Shown here in pieces: positions 7,328 to 16,226 of a stretch of 64,000 nt of DNA (its first letter is position 1; the number at the start of each line of letters is the position of its first letter). Made by a program: the position numbers and the translations under genes. The stretch lies in NCBI RefSeq assembly GCF_000472785.1, contig NZ_AXAL01000012.1, positions 124,001 through 188,000 on the forward strand. The letters are read 5' to 3'. A model generated the notes under the pieces. That model saw only the letters and a program-made list of their open reading frames with translations, was not told the origin of the DNA and ran no database searches. This DNA comes from Mesorhizobium loti CJ3sym. GTDB taxonomy: Bacteria > Pseudomonadota > Alphaproteobacteria > Rhizobiales > Rhizobiaceae.

Positions 7328-9196
7328 TTAACCCGCGTCCCGGGCGGCGGCATGCAGCGCTTCGGTGAGGTGGCCCGTTGTTTGGCCGCCGGCATGCAGG
7401 CGAAGGAAAAGCTCCATGCCGACCAGCCGCAGCCGCGACGGCTGGTCCCGCCTTGCCAGATCGACCAGGTCTTCGACCGAAGCTGCCGGCCATTTCATGA
7501 CGTCGCGCAGCAAGCCACCGCGCAGCAGGCCCTCGGTACCCGTGGTGAAATTAGCGGATACCTGGAAGCCGTTCTTGCGAGCGTTCACGTTCTGAAGCGG
7601 AATGTGCTTTTCGGCGACTCTCTTCAGCAGCCATTTTCCTTGCTTCTGGCGGTATTTGTGACGTCTCGGCAGATGAATGGCGAAGTCGATCAACCGGTTT
7701 TCGAGGAATGGCACCCTGAGTTCCACCGATGCCGCCATACTGAGCCGGTCATGCCTGTTCAACAGATCCTGCAGGTGCCCGTACATGTCATGAAGGCAGC
7801 ATCCCAGGAAGGCGCGGTCGCTGAGTGACGCGACCGGCTCGAGCCGGTCGAAGATTTTCGTCTGAAGGAAATTCAGTTCCGGCGACAACGCCCTGAGAAC
7901 GATGTTGCGGTCCCAGTCGTGGGCACCCGCGACCGATGTCCGGAAGGGGGCATGGCGCTGGCGCTCGAACCTGCGGGCAAGCCGAGCCCTCGAGCGAAAC
8001 AGGCGTTCCGGCCATGACCAGGGCCGCCATGGCCGCATGCTGGCTGCCTGCCAGTTGTAGCCGCCAAAGAGCTCGTCGGCGCCTTCACCGGTCAACAGCA
8101 CCTTAATGCCATCGGCGCGGCACTGCTCGGCAAGCGCCAGCAGGCAGACATGGCTTGCATGCCAGCCGTCGCTTTCCAGATGCCAGATGGTTCTTGGCCA
8201 CAATTCCAGGAACCGGTCCTTGTCTATGTGCACTCTGTTCAGCGGCACGCCGGCATGGCGCGCGGTGCGTTCGGCGTCTTCGGCCTCGCTGTGGCCGATG
8301 CGCGGATCAACGACATAGGCTGATATCTCCGGCCTGAACCGTTTCGCCAGCGTTGTGACGAGACCGGAATCGACGCCGCCGCTGCAAGCCGCCGCCAGCC
8401 TTGTATCGGCAATGCAATGCAGCGCGACGCTGTCCTGGATCAACGCCTCCAGTGTCGCCATGTGCTCGGCGTCGGTGGCGGTGTCGCCGGCAATGCGGGA
8501 CGCGTCGAGCACATCGAGTACATGCCAGAAGCAGCGCTTCTCGATGCCGGCGTCGGAGATCTTCCACAGACCCGCCGGCGGCAGCCGCTCCATGCCCTGG
8601 AACAGGCTGGAACTGGAGTCGCGGCTCTGCCAGGCAAGACGCAAGGTGATCTCGCGCGCATCGATGGTGCGCGCCGAACCGTCGCAGGCCAGGATCGCCT
8701 TATCCTCGGAGGCGAAGAGGATCCGCTCAGCTGTCTCGGCCACCGACATCGGCTTGATGCCGAGGCGATCGCGCGCGAGCCAGAGCGCGCCGGCCCGTGC
8801 ATCGAAATAGGCCAGGGAAAACATGCCGTCGAACAGCGGGATGGCCTTGTCCGGCCCCCAATGGTGCAAGGCTTCGAGGACCACTTCGGCATCCGAGACC
8901 GTTCGGAACCGCCGGCCCTCGGCCTCAAGTGTCACGCGCAGTGCCCGGTAGTTATAGACCTCGCCATTGTAGACCAGCACGCCCTGGCCACAGGCGGTGA
9001 GCATCGGCTCGCGCGCCTGCGTCGAGAGATCGATGATCGAGAGCCGCCGGTGACCGAGCGCCAGCCGGTTGTCGTTCCATGTCGCATGATCATCGGGGCC
9101 ACGATGCGCCAGTGCCTGCATCATGCGGTCGACGTCGGCGAGATCACCGCCCGCGATCGGGTTCCGCTTGCGCCAGACGCCGGCTATGCCGCACAT
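7328..9196 (-). CDS. asnB: Asparagine synthase (glutamine-hydrolysing)-like amidotransferase
   Basis: 622 residues, the usual AsnB length. Cys2 after the initiator Met (MCGIAGVW) is the nucleophile of the class-II glutamine amidotransferase domain (about 1-210). The synthase domain carries the PP-loop SGGVDS at 272-277 and a GEGADELFGGYNW segment. Such enzymes transfer ammonia from glutamine to aspartate or, in many bacterial paralogues, to a sugar or peptide acid in surface-polymer or secondary pathways. The N-terminus fixes the start. It stands alone between the MFS gene and fliQ. Paralogue-type roles cannot be separated from housekeeping asparagine synthesis here. Confidence 0.85.
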   Translation of the reverse strand: MCGIAGVWRKRNPIAGGDLADVDRMMQALAHRGPDDHATWNDNRLALGHRRLSIIDLSTQAREPMLTACGQGVLVYNGEVYNYRALRVTLEAEGRRFRTVSDAEVVLEALHHWGPDKAIPLFDGMFSLAYFDARAGALWLARDRLGIKPMSVAETAERILFASEDKAILACDGSARTIDAREITLRLAWQSRDSSSSLFQGMERLPPAGLWKISDAGIEKRCFWHVLDVLDASRIAGDTATDAEHMATLEALIQDSVALHCIADTRLAAACSGGVDSGLVTTLAKRFRPEISAYVVDPRIGHSEAEDAERTARHAGVPLNRVHIDKDRFLELWPRTIWHLESDGWHASHVCLLALAEQCRADGIKVLLTGEGADELFGGYNWQAASMRPWRPWSWPERLFRSRARLARRFERQRHAPFRTSVAGAHDWDRNIVLRALSPELNFLQTKIFDRLEPVASLSDRAFLGCCLHDMYGHLQDLLNRHDRLSMAASVELRVPFLENRLIDFAIHLPRRHKYRQKQGKWLLKRVAEKHIPLQNVNARKNGFQVSANFTTGTEGLLRGGLLRDVMKWPAASVEDLVDLARRDQPSRLRLVGMELFLRLHAGGQTTGHLTEALHAAARDAG

Positions 9197-9366
9197 GGCG
9201 CGCCGGTCGATCCGGGATGGTTCAGGGGTTTGCGGGAAGCCATTGGGACTGAATGATCACCGGGCCGGAGTGGCTGATACGGCAATGTAGCCGGAACCGG
9301 GCAAGCCGCAAGCGGATGGCTGCTTTCAGGCAATTGCGGAGCCCCGGACCTTTCCCCTCGAAGGGT

Positions 9367-9633
9367 TCAGAAGCCGTTCTGGATGCGCTCGAAGATGACG
9401 TTGGTGAAGGCCGATATCTGGCCACCGATGAACGGGCCGGTGAGCGCCACCACCAACATGATGGCGACAATCTTCGGCACGAAGGTCAAGGTGATTTCCT
9501 GGACCTGGGTCAGCGCCTGGATGAGGGCGATGCCGATGCCGACCGCCATGGCGACCAGCACCACCGGAGCGGACGCGGTCAGCACCGTCCACACCGCGTA
9601 CTGGACGATGTCGAGTGCGTCGGCCTCGTTCAT
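9367..9633 (-). CDS. fliQ: Flagellar type III export protein FliQ
   Basis: 88 residues, the standard FliQ length. Two hydrophobic helices (about 15-37 and 52-75) flank a QVQEITLTFVPKI segment characteristic of FliQ/SpaQ proteins. FliQ is part of the FliP-FliQ-FliR export gate in the inner membrane. It starts 13 bases after flgD and ends the flgE-to-fliQ run. In Sinorhizobium the equivalent run continues with flhA and fliR; here the next genes are asnB and an exporter, so the gate partner FliR must be encoded elsewhere. Confidence 0.92.
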   Translation of the reverse strand: MNEADALDIVQYAVWTVLTASAPVVLVAMAVGIGIALIQALTQVQEITLTFVPKIVAIMLVVALTGPFIGGQISAFTNVIFERIQNGF

Positions 9634-9646
9634 GTCAGAGATTGGC

Positions 9647-10054
9647 CTAGCTTGCCGGCTTGATAGACACGCCTGCGCCGACGGGGACCTGGGTGCCATC
9701 CTGCAGCACGGCGATCAGCCCGCTGCTGGCGAGCGTCACCGAAGCCACTGTTCCGCTGGTCTTGCCGTCAGCCGACGTGATGTTGCGGCCGATAATCGCG
9801 TCGGCCTGCGACAGCGCCGACGACGACATGATCTGGTCGAGCTTGGTGTTGGTCTGCACCGATTGCTCGACCTGCGAGAAGGTGGCGAGCTGGGCCACAT
9901 AGGCCGTCGAATCCATCGGCTTGGTCGGATCCTGGTTCTTCATCTCGGCGATCAGAAGCTTCAGGAAGGACTGGTAGTCCACGGCGGTCTTGGAGGTCGA
10001 CGTGGTCGTCGAATTGGCGCCAACCGGTATCGTCGTCGTCATGTCCACGGTCAT
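9647..10054 (-). CDS. flgD: Flagellar hook-capping protein FlgD (short alpha-proteobacterial form)
   Basis: 135 residues. The conserved core YQSFLKLLIAEMKNQDPTKP then MDSTAYVAQLATFSQVEQ (about 27-66) is the FlgD capping signature. The C-terminal domain of enteric FlgD is missing, which is normal in rhizobia. FlgD caps the growing hook rod and recruits FlgE. Its ATG overlaps the flbT stop by one base (TAATG), which indicates coupled translation. A second Met lies at 10042. Confidence 0.92.
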   Translation of the reverse strand: MTVDMTTTIPVGANSTTTSTSKTAVDYQSFLKLLIAEMKNQDPTKPMDSTAYVAQLATFSQVEQSVQTNTKLDQIMSSSALSQADAIIGRNITSADGKTSGTVASVTLASSGLIAVLQDGTQVPVGAGVSIKPAS

Positions 10055-10497
10055 TAGTAGCGTGCTCCCACGGCCAGCGAGCGCGCGGCGCCCGGAACAT
10101 CGTCATTGCCGCCAAGCGCGCGGCGTTCGAGAGGATAGAGCGAACGGATCGCCTTCAATGCCTCGTAGATATGATCCTCGCCGACCATGCGGTCGATCTG
10201 CTTCAGTGCGCTGCAGATATTAGGGTCCTCGAAACTTGCAATAAGCAGCGGCAGCGAGCGGCGGAACATCTCGCGCGCCTCGCCAGCACCGGCCGGGTTG
10301 ACCAGCATGACCTGCAGGATGAAATACAGCTGCCTGAGCGGTGTCGAGGCGTCGTCGGCCTGGATCACATGGCTCTCGAGCAGGAACTGCACGTCGTTCA
10401 TCAGTTCAACGGTGACCTTGCGGTCGACGCGGATGACGGCGCCGTTGATGTAGATCTTCTCGTTGGGCTTCAGCGATATCTTCAGCGTGTTGGTCAT
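10054..10497 (-). CDS. flbT: Flagellin mRNA regulator FlbT
   Basis: 147 residues matching FlbT: LKISLKPNEKIYINGAVIR at the start and a QLYFILQVMLVNP segment mid-protein. In Caulobacter and Brucella FlbT acts post-transcriptionally on flagellin mRNA through its 5' leader, together with FlaF. The ATG overlaps the flaF stop (ATGA), fixing the start at 10497. It sits between flaF and flgD, the usual rhizobial order. A leader hairpin in front of one flagellin gene (25040-25060) is a possible target. Confidence 0.92.
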   Translation of the reverse strand: MTNTLKISLKPNEKIYINGAVIRVDRKVTVELMNDVQFLLESHVIQADDASTPLRQLYFILQVMLVNPAGAGEAREMFRRSLPLLIASFEDPNICSALKQIDRMVGEDHIYEALKAIRSLYPLERRALGGNDDVPGAARSLAVGARY

Positions 10498-10841
10498 TGA
10501 ATGCCGTCGCGGATGATCTGGGACACTTCGATCAGCCCTTCGAAATTGTTGGTGCGACCCTGGCGGATATCCTCTGTCTCGCGCAGCAGCCACAGGCCGA
10601 TGGAAATCAAATTGGCGCGCAGTTCCTTGGGAAGCGCATTGTCGCTCGAGCCGAGATCCTCGACGAAGGCTGTCCAGACCCGCATGGTGAAATGCAGCGC
10701 TTCCACCGCCTCCATCGAACTATGACCGGCCGCTGCTGCAGCCGACAGCATGTCGATGGAACGGGTCAGGAGTTCACGCTCACGATCCTTAGCGTCGGAG
10801 ACCGAAGTGCTCTGGATGTCGGCGTAGGAGTATTGGTACAT
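10494..10841 (-). CDS. flaF: Flagellar biosynthesis regulator FlaF
   Basis: 115 residues with the FlaF pattern: YADIQSTSVSDAKDRERELL near the start, then helices containing MRVWTAFVEDL and NLISIGLWLLRE. FlaF works with FlbT to set flagellin synthesis and secretion in alpha-proteobacteria. It follows flgL by 32 bases and overlaps flbT by four bases (ATGA). Confidence 0.9.
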   Translation of the reverse strand: MYQYSYADIQSTSVSDAKDRERELLTRSIDMLSAAAAAGHSSMEAVEALHFTMRVWTAFVEDLGSSDNALPKELRANLISIGLWLLRETEDIRQGRTNNFEGLIEVSQIIRDGIQ

Positions 10842-10873
10842 CGTTAGCTCTACCGATCCGGTTCAGAGTGTTC

Positions 10874-11917
10874 TCAGGTCAGGTAATTCAGCAGGCTAAG
10901 CTGCTGGAGGCGTGCCGTCAGCGCAAAGGAGTTTTCAATCTGCTGCGTCAGATTGGCGACGCGGGTGGCGGCTTCCGCCGGATCGACCGATTCGAGATCG
11001 AGTATGTGGCGCTCGAACAGGTCGGTCTGCGTCTTCATGCGGTCGCTGGCATCGGACACCCGCTTCTGCACGATGCCGGTCTGCGACTGGACCTGGGCGA
11101 TGCCGCTCAGGGCTTCGCCAACCATGTTCTGCGTGCGGCTGACGATGGTGTCCTTCGCCGCCTGGCTGATGTTGGTGGACATCAGGCTGGTGACGATGGC
11201 CGCCGCCATGGCGAGCTTCTTGATACCGTCGCTGTTGGCGCCAGTGGAGGTCTCGGTGGTTTCGTTGAGCGCGATGCGGCTGACGATCTGCTGGTCGGTG
11301 GCATTCGACATGTTGGCCTGCCAGCCCGCGCCCATGAACTGCGGTGTGACATCGTTGGTGATGAAATCGTCCATCTGGGCCGCGGTGATGTTGGCGGCGG
11401 CCGGATCATCGGGGGTGAAGCCGAACTTGGTGACGAAGGAGGCGTCGAAGGCCGCCTTGGCGGGAGACCCAGCGGCCGTGAAATCGTTGATCGGCTTGAC
11501 GTCGGTGTTGGTGCCGGCGAACAGATATTCGCCGTTGATGCTGGTATTGAGGATCGAGCCGAGCTGCTGGATGGCGGTCTTGCCGGCAGATTGGGTCAGG
11601 CTCTGCGAGGAATCTCCAGATGTCGCCGATGTCAGGCTGGACAGGAAGTTCTGCGCCACTCCCGAGAGTTGGCTGAGCGAGGTCTGCGTCGATGACAACC
11701 GGGCGGCGACCAGTCCGTTGGAATCGACGATGACGTTGAGCCGGTCGAGATCGCGCGAGAAGGTGACGGACTGGGCGGTGCGGCCGCCAAGCGCCAGTCC
11801 AACGTCGGCGACCTTGCCGGTCGAAGATTCCTTCGTGGCTTTGACCAGGTCGGACTGCATGCGCATCTGCTGATAACGCATGGCATTGGTAAGGGCAGCA
11901 GTAGAGACTGAAGTCAT
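10874..11917 (-). CDS. flgL: Hook-filament junction protein FlgL (HAP3)
   Basis: 347 residues. A flagellin-like N-terminal helix region (TNAMRYQQMRMQSDLVKATK) and a C-terminal coiled region (about 285-347) bracket a variable middle, as in FlgL/HAP3. The protein forms the second junction ring between hook and filament. It starts 3 bases after the flgK stop, the standard flgK-flgL pairing. The length is typical of rhizobial FlgL. Confidence 0.88.
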   Translation of the reverse strand: MTSVSTAALTNAMRYQQMRMQSDLVKATKESSTGKVADVGLALGGRTAQSVTFSRDLDRLNVIVDSNGLVAARLSSTQTSLSQLSGVAQNFLSSLTSATSGDSSQSLTQSAGKTAIQQLGSILNTSINGEYLFAGTNTDVKPINDFTAAGSPAKAAFDASFVTKFGFTPDDPAAANITAAQMDDFITNDVTPQFMGAGWQANMSNATDQQIVSRIALNETTETSTGANSDGIKKLAMAAAIVTSLMSTNISQAAKDTIVSRTQNMVGEALSGIAQVQSQTGIVQKRVSDASDRMKTQTDLFERHILDLESVDPAEAATRVANLTQQIENSFALTARLQQLSLLNYLT

Positions 11918-11920
11918 GGC

Positions 11921-13375
11921 TTATCCCACCGCGCTGAACAGCGCCGTCATCATGTCGTCAACGGTTTTCATCATCCGGGCTGATGCCTGGTAAGTGTGCT
12001 CGAGGTCCAGCATCAGCGACATTTCCTGGTCGACATTGACGCCGGTTGCGTTGGACAAGGCATCGGCGCTGCGCTGCGCCAGGGCTTCCTTGGCATCGGC
12101 GGCCGTCGAAGCCTGCTGACGCACGCCCTGCAGCCAGCCGATCGAATTGGCGGCGTAGTCGGAGACGCTGGACGTTGCCGAAATTCCGGCCGCCGGATCG
12201 AAAGCCATCGGCTTGTCGAGCTGGTCGCCATAGGCAACCAGAAGATTGGAGTATGAAGCTCCGCCAGTGGTGTTGGCGACATAGGCCGCGCCGTTGGCGC
12301 CACCGTCACGCAGCAATGTCGGGTTGCCGCCAGTGCTGGGATCCATGGCCGCATTGATCTTGATCGTACCAGCAAGCCCGTTGACGAGCGTGCCCGCGGC
12401 CGGAACTGCCGGCGCGCCCGACCAGGTGAACAGGCCGGCGGCGTTTGGCAGTGAAGGTGCGGTTTCGGCAAAGGCGGTGATCAGGCCGCGCGCGGTTTCG
12501 TCGAGCTGGCTCTGCACGGTCGAGGCCACGCCGTCGCGCAATTGCAGCAGGCCGGCAATCGTGCCGCTGGCGGTGGTGTTGCCGCCGGTGCCAGCCGAGA
12601 CCGGTACATTGTCGATATAAACAGTGTTGCCGGGCGCGCCCGCGGTATAGCCCGACGATGGGGCGAAGCTGACGGCGCGCGGGATGGTCTCGAACAATGT
12701 CGTGCCGTCACCCGTGGTGATGACCATGTCATTGTCGCCACGCGTAAAGGTCGAGACCGGAATGTAGTTGCCGATCTTCTTCAGCAAGGCGTCGCGCTGG
12801 TCGAGCGCATCGGAAACGTCGGTGCCGGAACGTGTTCCGGACATGACCGCCGTGTTGGCATCCTGGAACTGGTTGAGCAGCGAGTTGAGGTCTTTGACGG
12901 CCGTATCGATCTGGCCGTCGGTCTGGGTGCGAAAATCCTGAATGGCCTTGGAGCCATCATTCAGGGAGCGCACGACCTGTTTGGCTGCATCGATGACGCT
13001 CGAGCCGAGATTCTGGTTGGACGGCGAGGTGGCGTAAAGCTGCAGCGCCTGCTGCAGATTACCGATTGCGGTCGAGGGCGAGGACGCATTGTCGACGCCA
13101 TTCACCGAAACGTCGAGCTGATCCATGCCGCTGTAGAGCGCGCTCTGGCCGGCGTAGGCGGACAGAGCGCCGAGGTTCTGGCGAAACAGCAGGTCGTTGG
13201 TTGCGCGCTGAATATCAACCGAACGCGCGCCGGGTGTCGTGCTGGTGACCAGCGCGATGCGGCGCGAATAGTCCGGATTGTTGGCGTCTGCCACGTTGCG
13301 GGTGACAACGCTGGTCTGCCGTGAGGTGGCCAGAAGCGCCGATTGGGCGATGCTCAGTGCGGAAGAAAGCGACAT
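11921..13375 (-). CDS. flgK: Hook-filament junction protein FlgK (HAP1)
   Basis: 484 residues. The N-terminus (SALSIAQSALLATSRQTSVV, then a DYSRRIALV segment) is the axial-protein D0 motif, and the C-terminus ends with a VDQEMSLMLDLEHTYQASAR helix typical of FlgK. FlgK forms the first junction ring above the hook. It lies 27 bases after flgE and 3 bases before flgL in the same transcript. Confidence 0.9.
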   Translation of the reverse strand: MSLSSALSIAQSALLATSRQTSVVTRNVADANNPDYSRRIALVTSTTPGARSVDIQRATNDLLFRQNLGALSAYAGQSALYSGMDQLDVSVNGVDNASSPSTAIGNLQQALQLYATSPSNQNLGSSVIDAAKQVVRSLNDGSKAIQDFRTQTDGQIDTAVKDLNSLLNQFQDANTAVMSGTRSGTDVSDALDQRDALLKKIGNYIPVSTFTRGDNDMVITTGDGTTLFETIPRAVSFAPSSGYTAGAPGNTVYIDNVPVSAGTGGNTTASGTIAGLLQLRDGVASTVQSQLDETARGLITAFAETAPSLPNAAGLFTWSGAPAVPAAGTLVNGLAGTIKINAAMDPSTGGNPTLLRDGGANGAAYVANTTGGASYSNLLVAYGDQLDKPMAFDPAAGISATSSVSDYAANSIGWLQGVRQQASTAADAKEALAQRSADALSNATGVNVDQEMSLMLDLEHTYQASARMMKTVDDMMTALFSAVG

Positions 13376-13402
13376 GCTGGTCTTTCACGGGCGAAGCCCG
13401 GT

Positions 13403-14662
13403 TTATCTCTTCAGGTTGACAAGGACGTCCATCAGGTCGGAACCGGTCTGAAAGACTTTGGAGTTGGCGGTGTAGCTGCGCTGCGCCGCGATCATGTCGG
13501 TCAGCTCTTCGGCGATATCGACGTTGGAATTTTCGAGCGCGCCGGAGATGATCGAGCCGGCCTTGCCTTCATTGGCAAAGCCGACACGGATCGCGCCGGA
13601 GTCGGTGCCCTGCGCGTAGACATTGCCGGGAAGCGCCTTGAGCTGGTCGGGGCTCTGCACATCGGCCAGCGGAATCTTGTAGAGCGGCTTTGAGGTGCCG
13701 TCCTTGTACTGGGCGTAGATGGTACCGTCCTTGCTGATCTGGATCTTGTCGATGGTGCTCGGCGCGTTGCCATTGACCTGGGCATCGGAGACCGTGAAGC
13801 CGGTCCCGAGCTGGGTCAGTGTCGACAGGTCGAGATTGAGGCTGGCGCCGCCCGGCACGGTGAACGTGATGCCTGTGGGCGTGCCGGTCAGCTTGCCGTT
13901 CGTGGTGTCGAAGGTCAGGTTGGCCGAGCCGAGCGCGCCGCCGGCGGCGTAGGGGAACCCGGTTCCAGCCGTCGCCTTCGACTGATCGAAGACCGCCACT
14001 TCCCAGGTGCCGGCACCGGTGTTGGTGAAATAGACATCGAGCAGCTTCTTGTTGCCGAGGTTGTCATAGGCGACCATGGAGGACTTCGAGGTGTATTGCG
14101 CGCCTGCCGAGTTGGTGGAGGGCAGACTGCCGCTCGCCACCGGTGTCGCGCCCGCCGGCAGATTTCCGCTGTAGGTTCCCGTAGTGCTCGGCGTTGCGGT
14201 CAATCCCTGATCAGAGATGACGACCGGCTCCAGACCTTCAAAGCCATTCACCGTCGCTGCCGGCGTGCCATTGGCGTAGCTGTAGGCCATCAGCTGGAAG
14301 CCGGCCGCGTTGACCAGCCTGCCCTGTGCGTCGGGAACGAATGCGCCGGCGCGGGTCAGGAAAGGTGTGCCGCTCGGGTCCTGGACGACGAAGAAGCCAT
14401 CGCCGCTGACGGCAAGGTCGGAGACAGAGGTCGTGTATTGGAGCACGCCCGGATCGCTGACCGCCTGCCGGATCGTGGTGGTGACGCCGCCGGAATTGTA
14501 GGCGCCGCCGGTGGTCGGCATGACCAGCGTCGAGAATTCAGCGGAGGATCGCTTGTAGCCGGTGGTGTCGGAATTGGCGATGTTGTCGGCTGTCGTCGAC
14601 AGGCGATTGGCCTGTGCGTTCATGCCGGAAACGCCGGTCCGCATCATTCCGTAGAGGCTCAT
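13403..14662 (-). CDS. flgE: Flagellar hook protein FlgE
   Basis: 419 residues. It begins SLYGMMRTGVSGMNAQANRL with the rod/hook motif NIANSDTTGYKRSSAEF (about 27-45), and ends with SNVDIAEELTDMIAAQRSYT, both diagnostic of FlgE. The protein polymerises into the hook outside the cell. GGAG lies about 9 bases upstream of ATG 14662. It follows ftcR by 79 bases on the same strand, so it could have its own promoter as first gene of the flgE-flgK-flgL-flaF-flbT-flgD-fliQ run. Confidence 0.93.
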   Translation of the reverse strand: MSLYGMMRTGVSGMNAQANRLSTTADNIANSDTTGYKRSSAEFSTLVMPTTGGAYNSGGVTTTIRQAVSDPGVLQYTTSVSDLAVSGDGFFVVQDPSGTPFLTRAGAFVPDAQGRLVNAAGFQLMAYSYANGTPAATVNGFEGLEPVVISDQGLTATPSTTGTYSGNLPAGATPVASGSLPSTNSAGAQYTSKSSMVAYDNLGNKKLLDVYFTNTGAGTWEVAVFDQSKATAGTGFPYAAGGALGSANLTFDTTNGKLTGTPTGITFTVPGGASLNLDLSTLTQLGTGFTVSDAQVNGNAPSTIDKIQISKDGTIYAQYKDGTSKPLYKIPLADVQSPDQLKALPGNVYAQGTDSGAIRVGFANEGKAGSIISGALENSNVDIAEELTDMIAAQRSYTANSKVFQTGSDLMDVLVNLKR

Positions 14663-14741
14663 CGAAGTGTCTCCGCTATATCCATGCCACTGGCTTCGAG
14701 GCTACGCGTCCTGTCTTGCGCGAAGCTGGCGCGGCAGCGCA

Positions 14742-15410
14742 TCAGAACACCAGCCGGTAGCCGAGGAAGCGTTTGGAATCGATCGGGTCGCTACCCAGCT
14801 TCTCGCGCAGTTTCTTGCGCAATTTGCTGATGTGGCTTTCCACCACGTTCTCCTCGACCTCTTCGTCGAAGATGCCGTAGATGGCGTTGAAGACTTGGGT
14901 CTTGGTGACCCGGCGGCCGCGGTTGCTCGCCAGATATTCGAGGATGCGGCGTTCGCGGCGCGGCAAGGGCAGCGGCTGGCCGTCGATCTCGGGATCGCGG
15001 CCGTCCATGAAGATGCGCATGGCGCCGATCTCGGTGTAGGCGACGTCCTCCTGGGCACGGCGGCGGATGGCGGTGATGCGGGCCAGGATCTCGCGGATAT
15101 GAACGGGCTTGCGGATGACGTCGTCGACGCCGCTCTCGAACAACCGCAGCGTGTTCTCCAGTGAATGCTGCTCGCTCAGCGCAATGACCGGAGCTCCGGT
15201 GCGATCGCGGATCTGGCGTGGAGAGATCGAGCCTTCGCGGCAGTCACCGATGAGGAAGGCGCGGACCGAGCGCAGATCGGTATCGGCAGCCGAGTTCACC
15301 CACTCGCCGAATTCGCCAGGCGCGAAGCCCGCGCAGGCGACGCCCTCTCGATCAAAAAGTGAATTGTATCCGTCTGTCACGAGCTCTCGCTCGTCCACGA
15401 TAACAATCAT
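14742..15410 (-). CDS. ftcR: Flagellar transcriptional response regulator FtcR (Rem-type)
   Basis: 222 residues: an OmpR-type regulator with a receiver-like domain (1-115) and a winged helix (about 125-222, containing [20 protein letters not shown] and [14 protein letters not shown]). K101-P102 matches the conserved receiver Lys-Pro. The acidic pocket is modest (D6, E7, with D56 near the expected phosphoacceptor position). FtcR in Brucella and Rem in Sinorhizobium are orphan activators of late flagellar genes under VisNR. ATG 15410 is chosen because AAGGTGG lies about 8 bases upstream and the protein begins at the first beta strand. Its position between the fliK unit and flgE is the usual one. 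Confidence 0.9.
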   Translation of the reverse strand: MIVIVDERELVTDGYNSLFDREGVACAGFAPGEFGEWVNSAADTDLRSVRAFLIGDCREGSISPRQIRDRTGAPVIALSEQHSLENTLRLFESGVDDVIRKPVHIREILARITAIRRRAQEDVAYTEIGAMRIFMDGRDPEIDGQPLPLPRRERRILEYLASNRGRRVTKTQVFNAIYGIFDEEVEENVVESHISKLRKKLREKLGSDPIDSKRFLGYRLVF

Positions 15411-15635
15411 CGGCCCCACCTTCCGAATCAGCACATCTGCCCCGTGGGAAGAGGCGTAACCGCTGGCGGGAAACCTGAACAAGCGTCATTTCTTGTAACT
15501 AGTTTCTTGGGAGTCTGGAATCGCACCGGTTGCATTAGCGTGCAGCCAGATATGCTTGGGGTGGCAAGTCTTGATCAAGTCAAAACAGACAATCGCAAAG
15601 TGCCTGAATCGGTGTATTAGAAGCAGAAGATACGC

Positions 15636-16226
15636 TTACGGGTTGCAGAAGGCGCGAGCGTTGGTGGTCCACTTGCCAAAACCGGTGGCAACCATGTTGG
15701 CGATCACCCTGCAGACATAGACCTTCTGTGCCGGGTCGTTGTCAGGACCCGCATGATAGCGCGCGACAGCCATCGACCAGGTTTCGTGGCGGGCATGCAG
15801 ATCGGCCAGGAAACGCGCCGCGTAGTCAACGTTCTGGCGCGGGTCAAGCATGTCCTCGACGCTGCGGAAATGCGTGGAATGATAGTGGTGGTTGATCTGC
15901 ATGCAGCCGAGATCGATCAGCGTCTTGCCCTCGCGCTGCGCATTGGCGAAGATGGCAAGGGCTTCGGCCCGGCTGCTTGGGAAGACCGCTTTCCCTTCTA
16001 TATTCAAGGCGTTAGGCTGAAGGCTGCCTTTCTTTCCGGTTTCGGTCAAGCCGACGGCATAGAGGATGCCGGCGGGCACGCCATAGCGGTCGGCGGCGCG
16101 CAGGATCTCGGGCTCGCAGGGATTGGTGGCGGCAGCGGCGTTGCTCGCGAGGCTAGATAAAGATATCGCCGCCAGTGCGCTCGCGAGAAGGCGAAGCGGC
16201 GCGGCCGTGTGCTTGCGCGTCATCAT
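15636..16226 (-). CDS. Lytic transglycosylase (SLT domain), flagellum-associated
   Basis: 196 residues. A signal peptide (LLASALAAISLSSLASNAAA) precedes an SLT-type lysozyme-like domain. YAVGLTETGKKGSLQPNALN holds the likely catalytic Glu, GCMQINHHYH the second conserved block, and AVARYHAGPDN the third. It would cut peptidoglycan so that the rod or stator can pass. ATG 16226 has AAGGGGT directly upstream; ATG 16223 is also possible. The first 74 bases overlap the end of fliK in another frame. It is the last gene of the fliF-motB-motC-fliK unit, as in Sinorhizobium. Confidence 0.82.
   Translation of the reverse strand: MMTRKHTAAPLRLLASALAAISLSSLASNAAAATNPCEPEILRAADRYGVPAGILYAVGLTETGKKGSLQPNALNIEGKAVFPSSRAEALAIFANAQREGKTLIDLGCMQINHHYHSTHFRSVEDMLDPRQNVDYAARFLADLHARHETWSMAVARYHAGPDNDPAQKVYVCRVIANMVATGFGKWTTNARAFCNP

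Noticed and set aside
9330-9366. Possible terminator after fliQ
   Set aside because: The CCCTTCGAGGG stem is only four base pairs and no T-run follows.
15570-15579. CTTGATCAAG palindrome upstream of ftcR
   Set aside because: Only 10 bases and containing a common TGATCA core; too short to call an operator without conservation data.
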